The translations under genes were made by a program, and so were the position numbers. Source: an uncultured Oligoflexia bacterium (lineage in GTDB: Bacteria > Bdellovibrionota > Bacteriovoracia > Bacteriovoracales > Bacteriovoracaceae). From it: DNA of 39,592 bases. The notes under the pieces are model-generated. The model was not told where the DNA came from, searched no databases, and worked only from the letters and a program-made list of their open reading frames with translations. The first letter of the stretch is position 1; every line of letters starts with the position of its first letter. The stretch is taken from NCBI GenBank assembly GCA_937120495.1, contig CAKZJW010000062.1, positions 1 to 39,592 on the forward strand, given 5' to 3'. Of this stretch, positions 15,786-24,194 are shown piece after piece.

Positions 15786-17011
15786 TGGATGAAATTTTAG
15801 TTGATATTAAGAATGTTTCCAAGAGGTTCTCTACTGACTTTAGATCAAGCGCGAAAAAGGGTCTTCTGAAAGCAGTTCAGAGCTTTTTTGGTCTCAATCC
15901 CAAAATTAATGTCAAGTCTAGTTCGACTGAGTTTAATGCGTTGAGAGATGTAAACATTGCTGTAAGAAGAGGGGAAACTGTTGGCCTTATTGGGAAAAAT
16001 GGAGCAGGCAAGAGTACTTTATTAAAGCATATATCTGGAATTTACCTTCCTGATACAGGTACGATTGAGGTTAAAGGGCACCTAGAAGGTTTGATAGAAC
16101 TCGGTGCAGGTTTTCATCCTTTGCTGTCAGGTCGAGACAACATCAAACAAAGAGTTGCAATGTTGAACCTATCTAGTGAAGAGTCAAAGGAACTGACAGA
16201 CAATATAATTGAGTTTAGCGAACTCGGACAATTTATAGATATGCCACTCAGAAATTACAGTTCTGGTATGCAAGCTAGGTTGGGTTTTGCTAGTGCTGTT
16301 TTAACAAAGCCGGATGTTTTATTGGTTGATGAAGTTCTAAGTGTTGGAGATTTTGAATTTAGGCAAAAATGTTTAAATAAAATAAATGAAATCAAGCAAG
16401 ATACGGCAATACTATTTGTTAGTCATAGCTTTCAAACAATGTCTATGTTTTGCGAGAGGGGAATTGTTTTTAATAAAGGCAACGTTGTTAAGGATGCAGA
16501 TATAGTTAGCGCTATAAAGTTCTATATGAATGGAAATGTTTCAGACTCCAACTTAAATGAGAACGAAAACACTTTCCAGGGAAAGGAATTTTTGAACTCA
16601 GGTTTAATCAAAAATTATGCACTATGCTTTATTGATGAACTGGGAAGTAAAACGACCAGTTATAATGAGGAAAAGCTTCGTTTAAGTGTATTCATAGAGT
16701 TTTATGAAGATGTTGATACTAGTTCTTTTCGCTGTACTTTCGGGATACCAATTTGGAATAACGAGGGGGTGAAAATTACTGCGATTAATCTAGACAAAGA
16801 TAATTCAATGCTGAAAATTGAAAATAGAAAAATTAATAAAATTATCGAAATTGAGAACTGTTTTAATTCATCGACTATATTATCGTGTTTTGCTCTTGTA
16901 AATGGCACTGAGTATCTGCTGAGGAGAAAACTTCCCCCCCTAAAAATAGATAAATATCACCCCAGAGAAGACGGCCTTGTTCAGTTAAGCTATGAGGTAA
17001 AAAATGTATAA
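15785..17011 (+). CDS. wzt: ABC transporter ATPase with C-terminal glycan-binding domain (Wzt)
   Basis: Protein of 408 aa. The ATPase domain has Walker A GKNGAGKST (70-78), the signature YSSGMQARL (158-166) and Walker B VLLVDE (178-183) followed by SVGD. The extra C-terminal region (about 245-408) is a beta-rich Wzt_C-type domain, which in known systems binds the modified non-reducing end of the O-polysaccharide before export. This suggests the exported polymer is chain-terminated, fitting the methyltransferase gene that follows. Start is GTG, overlapping wzm by one base; the ATG at 15789 is out of frame. A C7 tract (16934-16940) lies in the coding sequence 24 codons from the end and is a possible slippage site. 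Confidence 0.93.
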   Translation: MDEILVDIKNVSKRFSTDFRSSAKKGLLKAVQSFFGLNPKINVKSSSTEFNALRDVNIAVRRGETVGLIGKNGAGKSTLLKHISGIYLPDTGTIEVKGHLEGLIELGAGFHPLLSGRDNIKQRVAMLNLSSEESKELTDNIIEFSELGQFIDMPLRNYSSGMQARLGFASAVLTKPDVLLVDEVLSVGDFEFRQKCLNKINEIKQDTAILFVSHSFQTMSMFCERGIVFNKGNVVKDADIVSAIKFYMNGNVSDSNLNENENTFQGKEFLNSGLIKNYALCFIDELGSKTTSYNEEKLRLSVFIEFYEDVDTSSFRCTFGIPIWNNEGVKITAINLDKDNSMLKIENRKINKIIEIENCFNSSTILSCFALVNGTEYLLRRKLPPLKIDKYHPREDGLVQLSYEVKNV

Positions 17012-18125
17012 GTTTTCGGCTGAAAAAATAGACGGTATGAACACCGTCCAAGTTGCTGCAAGAGATAGACTTTTATCGGCAATGAATTCAGGTGAAATTC
17101 GTATGGAGCATTTAAGTCAGTGCCCGTTATGTAAAAGCACAGTTCAGTCAAAAGTTTGCAGTCACGACAGACACGGTATTAGTTGTGGCTCGTTTCTATG
17201 TCACTCTTGCTCTTTAGTCTACACGTCACCTAGAGCAAGAGATGAGGATTTACCTTGGTTCTATAAGAATATATATATCCCTCTAAACTATGGTGTTGAA
17301 ACTCGGGCTGGAAATCTTTTTAGTAAGGCTCAAGGTGAAAATATTTTTTCTTATGTGAGAGAGTTCTTGGATAGTGACTCTTGTATTGTTGACCTGGGGT
17401 GTGGAGCTGGAGATGTTCTGACATACTTTAAAGATCGACTCCCTGATGCTGAAGTGTATGGTATTGACTTTAATTGTAACCTTTTTCCTAAAGATAAAGC
17501 TTTAGCTGTTAAGTTTATTGAAGGTGGTATTGATCAGCTAAAGCTTATTCCACGTAAAATAGACCTTTTGATTATGAGTCATGTTTTAGAACATATCGTA
17601 GATCTTAATAGCTTCTTTCAAAAAATGAAAATGTATATATCTAAAGACACAATAGTTTACTTTGAGGTCCCCGGTTTGAAGGGATATTTATCTGAAAGTC
17701 GCTACTATAATATGAGTTTTGAAGAGTTTCATACCTTTGCTCATATTTATAATTTCACCAGAGATAGCTTTAAACGATTAATTCAAGACCAAGGTTTTGT
17801 TTCGCTTAAGTCAAGCGAAAGAGTAAGTTGCGTTGCAAGGCTAATCTCCGAAAATGACAAAGTAGAAATTGTCGAAACCCAAATCCTTTTGAATAAATCC
17901 TTACCTTTCTTGAAAGACCATTTTCTAGATAAGGTCTCTCCTTTTTACGAATCAAAGTACTCAACCTATATTTTTCCGGTGAGAGAGCAGGCACTGTCAG
18001 ATTTAATAGTTGAAAATAAAATTCTTCATAAAAAATATGGCGACCTTTGGGATAAGATAAATACCCTTAAGCGAAAGCCAATATCTAGTGTATTTAAATA
18101 TATACTTAAGAAGCTTAGAGGTTAG
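17004..18125 (+). CDS. Zinc-ribbon SAM-dependent methyltransferase
   Basis: Protein of 373 aa. An N-terminal Cys4 zinc ribbon (C40, C43, C66, C69) is followed by a class I SAM-binding domain with VDLGCGAGD (about 128-137) and the LEHI motif in MSHVLEHIVDL. This layout resembles methyltransferases of the Methyltransf_23 type found in sugar and polysaccharide clusters. It overlaps wzt by 8 bp, so it is probably translationally coupled, and it could supply the terminal methyl group read by the Wzt C-terminal domain. Whether it acts on O or C positions, or on nucleotide sugar or polymer, is not determined. Confidence 0.85.
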   Translation: MYKFSAEKIDGMNTVQVAARDRLLSAMNSGEIRMEHLSQCPLCKSTVQSKVCSHDRHGISCGSFLCHSCSLVYTSPRARDEDLPWFYKNIYIPLNYGVETRAGNLFSKAQGENIFSYVREFLDSDSCIVDLGCGAGDVLTYFKDRLPDAEVYGIDFNCNLFPKDKALAVKFIEGGIDQLKLIPRKIDLLIMSHVLEHIVDLNSFFQKMKMYISKDTIVYFEVPGLKGYLSESRYYNMSFEEFHTFAHIYNFTRDSFKRLIQDQGFVSLKSSERVSCVARLISENDKVEIVETQILLNKSLPFLKDHFLDKVSPFYESKYSTYIFPVREQALSDLIVENKILHKKYGDLWDKINTLKRKPISSVFKYILKKLRG

Positions 18126-18131
18126 AGATAA

Positions 18132-19844
18132 ATGAACTCTGAGTTAACTTTTGTTATTACATCGATGGGGCGTACTAATTGCCTGAAGAGAGTTCTTGAG
18201 TCTTTGCGAAGAGAATTTAGAGATGTAGGTATTATTGTAGGTATTCAAGACGACCGATTGAAATCAGATATGGCAAAGATACTTGAGCCATATAATGCGG
18301 GCTATATATTAACTGGATTTGATTCAGGATTATCATTTACAAGAAACAGACTTTTTGAAAAGTCTAATACTGATTTTGTCTTTTTATTGGATGATGACTT
18401 TGTATTTGAGAGCTCTAATGGAGTTGAGTCTTCTTTAAATATGATTAAGTCTGATGGAGAGATTGGAATCATCGGGGGGAGACTTTTCGATAGAGATTCG
18501 AAAGGAGTTAGAGAAAGAAACTACGAATATAAAATATCTCTTGATCTAAAAAAGAAGTCTCTTTATTTGAAAACGATTAGAAACAAAAGTAAATCTGATG
18601 TTGATATCGTACTGAATTTTGGTATATTTCGTCGAAGCCTGTTTGTTGATAACGATATAAAATGGGACGAAAACATTAAGATTAATGGAGAGCATGAAGA
18701 TTTTTACTTAAACTATAAAAAAAAATCTAACAAAAGAATAATTTATAATGCTGAGTTAGTTGCTTTTCACGAGAGAGAAATCTCTGAGGAGTATTCAAAG
18801 TTTCGCTATAGAACAGATGGTTATGATTACTTTCGGACAAAGTGGGACGTGAAAAATATTATTGTAGGGGAAAAATACGTTCAACAATTGTTTCATCCAT
18901 ATTCAAAATTAACAATAACGAGTAGACATTCAAAAGGTAGTAAAAAGATAATGAATAAAATGCAAAGAATATATTCTATATATGAAAAAGAGGGCGTTGT
19001 AGGGCTTTTTAATTTCTTGAGAATTAAATTAGGAAAAATAGTTGCCGGGCCAGCATCTAACCTTTCATCAGCAGCGTACGTTTTTAATGAGGTTAAATCG
19101 TACCTTCCACATGACAGGAAAGAATTAAAAAAATTTAAAAATAAATATTCTGGACAACGTTGTTTTATTATTGGTAATGGTCCATCACTCAATAAAATTG
19201 ACCTGTCTAAACTAGAAGGTGAAATATCATTCGGAGTAAATGGAATATTTTACAAATATGATGAGCTAGGTTTTACCCCTGATTTTTATATGGTTGAAGA
19301 TTCTCATGTTATCAATGATAACATAGAAAGAATTAAATCTTTTAAGCCCAAGAAACACAAGTTTTTTCCCACAGATTACAAGCCCAAAATAGGTAAGAGC
19401 GCTGACACTAGTTTTTTTAGAATGAATCACGGATTTTATGATAAAAAAAGTGCATACTTTCAAGTCCCTCGGTTTTCCACTGATTTCAGTGAGGTCGCAT
19501 ATTGTGGCCAATCAGTCACAATGATAAATATTCAGCTTGCTTATTATATGGGGTTTACTGAGGTTTACTTAATCGGGATGGACTTTAGTTACACAATACC
19601 AGATTCCGCTATAGTTAATAAAGGCAATATTACTTCGACTGAGGATGATGTAAATCATTTTCACCCCGATTATTTTGGAAAAGGGAAGAAGTGGCATGAT
19701 CCTTTACTAAGTCAAGTTCTTAAAACTTATGAAGCTTTTGGTTTATATTTTAGACAATCGGACAGAAAAATTATTAATGCCACCGTTGGTGGAAATCTTG
19801 AAGTTTTCGAGAGGGTAGACTTTAATGAGCTTTTTGATGAATAA
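18132..19844 (+). CDS. Bifunctional GT2 glycosyltransferase / DUF115 protein
   Basis: Fusion of 570 aa. Residues 1 to about 250 form a GT2-type domain (VITSMGRTNCLKR at 8-20, DDD in VFLLDDDFVF near 85-88). Residues about 340-550 form a DUF115/MAF-type domain with CFIIGNGPSLNKIDLS (about 342-357) and VYLIGMDFSY near 477. DUF115 proteins include Maf flagellin glycosyltransferases that transfer nonulosonic acids, and sialyltransferase-like enzymes. The DUF115 half might therefore use the CMP-sugar made from 26713-31385; this link is inference. Six bp after the methyltransferase. The next gene starts 20 bp inside it. Confidence 0.82.
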   Translation: MNSELTFVITSMGRTNCLKRVLESLRREFRDVGIIVGIQDDRLKSDMAKILEPYNAGYILTGFDSGLSFTRNRLFEKSNTDFVFLLDDDFVFESSNGVESSLNMIKSDGEIGIIGGRLFDRDSKGVRERNYEYKISLDLKKKSLYLKTIRNKSKSDVDIVLNFGIFRRSLFVDNDIKWDENIKINGEHEDFYLNYKKKSNKRIIYNAELVAFHEREISEEYSKFRYRTDGYDYFRTKWDVKNIIVGEKYVQQLFHPYSKLTITSRHSKGSKKIMNKMQRIYSIYEKEGVVGLFNFLRIKLGKIVAGPASNLSSAAYVFNEVKSYLPHDRKELKKFKNKYSGQRCFIIGNGPSLNKIDLSKLEGEISFGVNGIFYKYDELGFTPDFYMVEDSHVINDNIERIKSFKPKKHKFFPTDYKPKIGKSADTSFFRMNHGFYDKKSAYFQVPRFSTDFSEVAYCGQSVTMINIQLAYYMGFTEVYLIGMDFSYTIPDSAIVNKGNITSTEDDVNHFHPDYFGKGKKWHDPLLSQVLKTYEAFGLYFRQSDRKIINATVGGNLEVFERVDFNELFDE

Positions 19845-20946
19845 TAAAATCTCAGCTCTTATTTTATTTATGCCTAATGAGCTTGTTCCAACACAAATGT
19901 GCGTCGAAAGCCTGCTTCGGGCTGATTATGAAAACTTTGAAGTTTTGATATTACAAAATGGAATTGAGGGCACAGAGTTTTCTGAATCATTTACTTCTGA
20001 CTCTAGAGTGAAATTTTTTGCAGTTCATAAAAACTTAGGCGTTGCTGGAGGGAGGAACTATCTACTTAATCAAGTCTCAGATGAGTCTGAGTTTATATCT
20101 GTTCTTGATAACGATTTACTTGTACCAAGAGATTACTTCAAACTAATGTCGAGTTCATACTCTAGTGATATTGGAATTTTAGGGAGTGTGGTATTTGATT
20201 ATAAAGAGTACTTACTCTCACCATATTTTCTTAAGTTCATTAAGACTAGTAATGAATTAACGGCTTATACTTTTGACTTAACTAATAAAGACTTTGCTAA
20301 TTATTACAAAACACAAAAACGCTTTCTTAATGAAAATGAAATATTCCATATGGGGATGAATTTTGACTATAGAACTGTCTACTTCTTAAACATCCTCAAG
20401 TTTTATAGACAATTTACTTCTAAAATGAAGAGAAAAGTCAAGATATTGGATCGATGTGAATTAGATCTAAAAAAATCTATTTATCATCGAAGCCTTATTT
20501 ACTCAGATAAACTTCTGAGTGTCTCTAATGTTGCAGGCTGTTGCCAGTTTTTTAGTGTCTCTTTTTTTAAAAAGATTGGCTTCTATGATGACCGGTTTAA
20601 TCCATACGGATTTGAAGATGTAGATTATTCTATAAGATCTATTAAATTGGGATATAGCAATAAAACCTTAATGAATTCATTTTTAGTTCACGGAACTGAT
20701 GAGAGGCATTCTGTTAGGAATCCATCCTCCCCTCATTTAATCATTAAATATAGAGCCCTTTTTCGACTTTTTGATAAGTATAATAAAAGCCAACTGTCAC
20801 GTTGTCTGTTTTTCTTCAATTTTATTCTATGTCTCTCGTTAAGAGTGTTATTCTCTTTCAATTTGACTAGAATTAGAAGTCTTAAACAGCGTTTAGTTGT
20901 CATAGTTACTGGTAAAAAAGAAAGTGTAAAGGGGACTAAAAAGTGA
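19825..20946 (+). CDS. GT2-family glycosyltransferase
   Basis: Protein of 373 aa with a GT-A fold. The N-terminus (ALILFMPNELVPTQMCVESL) is the first Rossmann strand and helix, and HKNLGVAGGRNYLL and VLDNDLLVPRDYF (near 91-103) are the donor and metal-binding motifs, DND replacing DxD. FGFEDVDYSIR-like sequence (GFEDVDYSIR, about 265-275) is the catalytic ED base typical of rhamnosyl- or GalNAc-transferase-like GT2 enzymes. GAGAGG upstream favours the ATG at 19825 over one four codons later, giving a 20-bp overlap with the preceding gene. Acts in the cytoplasm on the growing glycan; donor unknown. Confidence 0.88.
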   Translation: MSFLMNNKISALILFMPNELVPTQMCVESLLRADYENFEVLILQNGIEGTEFSESFTSDSRVKFFAVHKNLGVAGGRNYLLNQVSDESEFISVLDNDLLVPRDYFKLMSSSYSSDIGILGSVVFDYKEYLLSPYFLKFIKTSNELTAYTFDLTNKDFANYYKTQKRFLNENEIFHMGMNFDYRTVYFLNILKFYRQFTSKMKRKVKILDRCELDLKKSIYHRSLIYSDKLLSVSNVAGCCQFFSVSFFKKIGFYDDRFNPYGFEDVDYSIRSIKLGYSNKTLMNSFLVHGTDERHSVRNPSSPHLIIKYRALFRLFDKYNKSQLSRCLFFFNFILCLSLRVLFSFNLTRIRSLKQRLVVIVTGKKESVKGTKK

Positions 20947-20959
20947 TTAGGATAGCAAT

Positions 20960-22795
20960 ATGGTTGATTTAAAAAACATTAAAAACTTACTAAAGTTGGG
21001 TGATATTCAAAGAGTTGAGAGCTTATTGAAAGAATTACCAAAAAAAGATTTTGTTGATAAAATTATACATCTCCAGAAAGTGATCAATAAAATCCCCTCC
21101 AAAACGGACTCTGTTTGTATTGGGCTTATAGGTGGCTCGACTCTTTATCCCCTTTCAGAATATCTAAAAGCTTTCCTGTTTAGAGAAGGGGTTCATGTAT
21201 CTTTGTATTGCGGTGAGTTTAGTAATTATAAACAAGAAATCCTCGATACTACGTCTTGGTTATATAAAGAAAAACTAGACCTTCTAATTGTTTTTCCTGA
21301 TGATATTATTAATTATGTACAGCCTAATATTTCCAGCGAGTTCGAAGTTGTAAATTCTAGCCTCCAGGCGTTTGTTGAGGAAACCAACCTATTGTTGGAA
21401 CATTATCATAAAGAAAAACCTTGCTCTCAGGTCATTCTATTGAATCGAGCTCTTATTACTCATCATGACTTTGGGCCAAATATTCGAAACTCTTCTTTAG
21501 GGAGTTATTGGAATCTTTCAAAGAAGTATAATGAACTTGTAGCTCAACAAAAAAAATCTTGGTACGAATTAGTGGATGTTGAGTTCTTATCAGCTAAAGT
21601 AGGAGCTAGTAATGTTTATGACTCCAAGTTTGAATTAGAGACTAAGAATATTTACTCTAATAACTTCTTAATAGAAATAGCAGATGAGATTAGTTTTGTT
21701 GTTTCTAGTAATAAGAAGCCTATTAAGAAGGTTTTAGTTTGTGATTTAGATAATACGCTATGGGGTGGGGTGATTGGAGATGATGGTGTAGAAGGGATAG
21801 CATTGGATGAGATTTCAGCCAGAGGAACAGCATTTAAGAACCTTCAGAGATACATAAAGTCCTTAATGGATTTAGGTGTCATTTTAGCCATAAACAGTAA
21901 AAATGAAGAAAGTGTTGCTAGGGAAGCGTTTGAAACACATCCAGATATGATCCTTCAATGGGATGACTTTGTTTCCAAGAAGGTTAATTGGAATCCTAAG
22001 TCGGATAATATTAAATTAATTGCTGAAGAGCTTAATCTAGGCCTCGATAGTTTTGTTTTTATAGATGATAATCTTGCTGAGATTGAAATTGTAAAACGTT
22101 TCGTTCCGGAAGTGGAGACTGTTACAATGAACGGAGATCCTTCAGATTTCATTCAAAAACTTGCTGAACGTCGATTTTTTGAACCGAAAGAGATTACTGA
22201 CGAAGATCGCGATAAAACTACACGGTATAAAGTGGAATTAAAGAGAAAAGAGTCAAAAATTCGTTTTACAAATATCAATGAATATTTAGAGTCTCTTTTA
22301 ATGGAAGTTGATTTTAAGAAGTTTGAGCCAGTTTTTCATGCTCGAATCTCTCAGTTAACACAAAAAAGTAATCAGTTTAATTTAACAACAATCAGAAGAA
22401 GCGTAAGTGAGATTGAAGATCTAGCTAACGATTCTTCTATAAGAACCATTTCGACACATTTGAAAGATAAGTTCGGCGATTATGGTCTTGTTGGTGTGAA
22501 TATCTTGAGGTTGGAAAACGACTCCCTAGTTATTGATACTTGGCTAATGAGTTGTAGAGTTCTAAAAAGAGGCGTCGAGGATGAAATCTTAAATAAAATT
22601 ATTCAAATTGCTAAGGATAATGGTAAATCTAGAGTAGTTGGAGTGTATATTCCTACAGCTAAGAATGTGATTGTCAAGGATATGTATAGTCATTTGGGCT
22701 TTACTAAGGTTGGAGACACAGAAGAGCAAGGAACTAAATACGAACTGTTGGTTGAAGGGTATCAAGATTTAGAAACAAAAATTAATGTAATATAA
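20960..22795 (+). CDS. FkbH-like HAD-IIIC protein (acyl-ACP loading)
   Basis: Protein of 611 aa with FkbH organisation: an N-terminal region of about 250 residues, a HAD-IIIC phosphatase core with D262xD264xT (CDLDNTLWGGVIGDDG), NSKNE near 312 and FIDDN near 370, and a C-terminal GNAT-like domain (about 440-605). In polyketide clusters, FkbH proteins take 1,3-bisphosphoglycerate, remove phosphate and load D-glycerate onto an acyl carrier protein. An acyl carrier protein gene follows 11 bp downstream, so the same chemistry is plausible here and would give glyceryl-ACP. AGGA upstream supports the ATG. It is the probable entry enzyme of the acylation cassette with the ACP, SGNH, micro-ORF and MBOAT genes. 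Confidence 0.88.
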   Translation: MVDLKNIKNLLKLGDIQRVESLLKELPKKDFVDKIIHLQKVINKIPSKTDSVCIGLIGGSTLYPLSEYLKAFLFREGVHVSLYCGEFSNYKQEILDTTSWLYKEKLDLLIVFPDDIINYVQPNISSEFEVVNSSLQAFVEETNLLLEHYHKEKPCSQVILLNRALITHHDFGPNIRNSSLGSYWNLSKKYNELVAQQKKSWYELVDVEFLSAKVGASNVYDSKFELETKNIYSNNFLIEIADEISFVVSSNKKPIKKVLVCDLDNTLWGGVIGDDGVEGIALDEISARGTAFKNLQRYIKSLMDLGVILAINSKNEESVAREAFETHPDMILQWDDFVSKKVNWNPKSDNIKLIAEELNLGLDSFVFIDDNLAEIEIVKRFVPEVETVTMNGDPSDFIQKLAERRFFEPKEITDEDRDKTTRYKVELKRKESKIRFTNINEYLESLLMEVDFKKFEPVFHARISQLTQKSNQFNLTTIRRSVSEIEDLANDSSIRTISTHLKDKFGDYGLVGVNILRLENDSLVIDTWLMSCRVLKRGVEDEILNKIIQIAKDNGKSRVVGVYIPTAKNVIVKDMYSHLGFTKVGDTEEQGTKYELLVEGYQDLETKINVI

Positions 22796-22806
22796 GGAGT
22801 TTAAAG

Positions 22807-23046
22807 ATGAAAAGAGAAGAAGTGTTTATTAGTTTGAAGAGTGTATTCGAAGAATTCTTTTTTGATGAATTTATATTTTCTGAAGAATTAAGCGCGGATA
22901 ATATAGAAGAATGGGACTCTCTTGCACATGTTTCTTTGATAGTTGAAGTAGAAAAATCTTTTGATATTCGTTTCGAGAGCGGTGAGGTAATTGGGACTAA
23001 GAATGTAGGAGATCTTATCTCTCTAATTTCTAAGTACAAAAGCTAG
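22807..23046 (+). CDS. Acyl carrier protein
   Basis: Acidic protein of 79 aa with the phosphopantetheine attachment site DSLAHV, Ser38, and the helix-II sequence SLIVEVEKSFDIRF typical of stand-alone ACPs and DltC-like carriers. AAGGAG ahead of the ATG is one of the best ribosome-binding sites in the window, consistent with a need for high expression. Placed between the FkbH-like loading enzyme and the SGNH/MBOAT genes, it would carry the activated acyl group to the membrane in the way DltC does for D-alanine. No acyl-CoA or AMP-ligase is present nearby, which is why FkbH is the candidate loader. Confidence 0.93.
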   Translation: MKREEVFISLKSVFEEFFFDEFIFSEELSADNIEEWDSLAHVSLIVEVEKSFDIRFESGEVIGTKNVGDLISLISKYKS

Positions 23047-23053
23047 TAAAGAA

Positions 23054-24088
23054 GTGAAGGAAAATTTTCACAACATCTACGACAGAATCGGTTTTCTTCT
23101 TTTAGTGCTTTTTGTAAGCTTCAATTCGTATCTATTACCTGATTTTTTTCTTAACAAAAAAGAAGACCTCTATTGCTCTTCAAGGCTTAAGGAAATCTCT
23201 CGTGACATCTGTTATCATATTTTTATTGAGGCAGGAAAAATCGATGTTTTATTCCTGGGATTTTCCTCTCTTTGGGTCGGGCTAGACTCTAAAAGTATTG
23301 AAAAGGACTTGAGCTTAAACCGAAATTCAAAAGTTGTAGTTAGAACGATAGGTATGAACCATCCTGGAGAAGATATTCTAGAAATTCTGGCTAAAGATTT
23401 ATTGGCTCGAAGAAAAGTTAAAGAAGCCTTTATATCTCAACCTAATAGGTCAACAGATAGGCCTCACCCTTATATTCATCATATCCTAACTCGTGGAGAC
23501 ATAGGAGAGGGTTTAGGTGTTATTGAGAAAATTCGATTAAATGGTCTTGTTTCTTTGCGTTTTTTTAAGAACCTTATGAGTGTAATTTTCCCCTATCGTA
23601 AAGAGTGGTCTGTTGATTACTCTAGTCCTTGGAACGGTTCTACACCGAGAGCATCAAGATGGAAGAAAGCTAAGAACTTGTCACTGATTCAAGCTAAGAA
23701 GAGTATTAGACAGTATAGGCCAATTCTTAAAGCTTATAAGAATAATGTTATAGGTGTTAATAGTATAGGAACAGTTTCAATGTATCAGCAAAAGTCTCTG
23801 GAGAGGTTAAGAAATACTTTATATTCTAAAAAAACGAATTTAAATTTGATTTATATGCCTCTTTATCCAGAGATAAGAGAGAAAAATTTTAAGCTAAGAG
23901 TTAATGATTCAGTATTAGAAAATGTTCCGATTTGGGGACAGGAAAACTTTTTTGCTTTTGAAGAGATTAATGACAATGAAGCTAAAACCTTTTTCTATAA
24001 TAATAACCATCTTAATAATATAGGGACGTACTATTTTTCAAGAGCGTTTGTAAAACTTTATAAGGAGCTTTATTTTGAAAAAAAATAA
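23054..24088 (+). CDS. SGNH-like membrane-anchored protein of the acylation cassette
   Basis: Protein of 344 aa starting at GTG, seven bp after the ACP gene. A single N-terminal membrane segment (about 12-30) anchors it, the rest being probably periplasmic. An SGNH-like first block is VLFLGFSSLWVGLD with the candidate nucleophile S71, and the C-terminus has NNNHLNNIG with H319. In this family the catalytic Asp normally stands three residues before the His; here that position is Asn316, so the triad is altered. Position between ACP and MBOAT matches DltD or AlgJ/AlgX-type partners that pass the acyl group to a polymer. Sequence similarity is remote, so the family call rests on motifs plus context. 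Confidence 0.7.
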   Translation: MKENFHNIYDRIGFLLLVLFVSFNSYLLPDFFLNKKEDLYCSSRLKEISRDICYHIFIEAGKIDVLFLGFSSLWVGLDSKSIEKDLSLNRNSKVVVRTIGMNHPGEDILEILAKDLLARRKVKEAFISQPNRSTDRPHPYIHHILTRGDIGEGLGVIEKIRLNGLVSLRFFKNLMSVIFPYRKEWSVDYSSPWNGSTPRASRWKKAKNLSLIQAKKSIRQYRPILKAYKNNVIGVNSIGTVSMYQQKSLERLRNTLYSKKTNLNLIYMPLYPEIREKNFKLRVNDSVLENVPIWGQENFFAFEEINDNEAKTFFYNNNHLNNIGTYYFSRAFVKLYKELYFEKK

Positions 24089-24194
24089 AATTCTAAGAAA
24101 TCTCTACATTCTAATTCTGTTATTATCATACCTTTTCTTTCTTGCGATACCTAGTGAGTCGTTAGATTTGAACTTAGTGTATAGGGGGTTTTAA
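24075..24194 (+). CDS. 39-aa membrane microprotein with DltX-like C-terminus
   Basis: Micro-ORF of 39 codons starting at TTG (24075), with AAGGAG at 24062-24067 seven bases upstream. Its stop overlaps the MBOAT start as TAATG, and its start lies 14 bp inside the SGNH gene. It fills exactly the gap between those genes. The product has a basic N-terminus (KKNK), one membrane helix (about 8-25) and a short tail ending LNLVYRGF. By the positive-inside rule the tail faces the periplasm. DltX of Gram-positive Dlt operons is a similar one-helix microprotein ending in a conserved F-x-Y-x-x-F motif whose Tyr is reported to carry the acyl group between DltB and DltD. Here the end is L-V-Y-R-G-F, matching Tyr and the terminal Phe. 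Homology is unproven. Confidence 0.72.
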   Translation: MKKNKILRNLYILILLLSYLFFLAIPSESLDLNLVYRGF

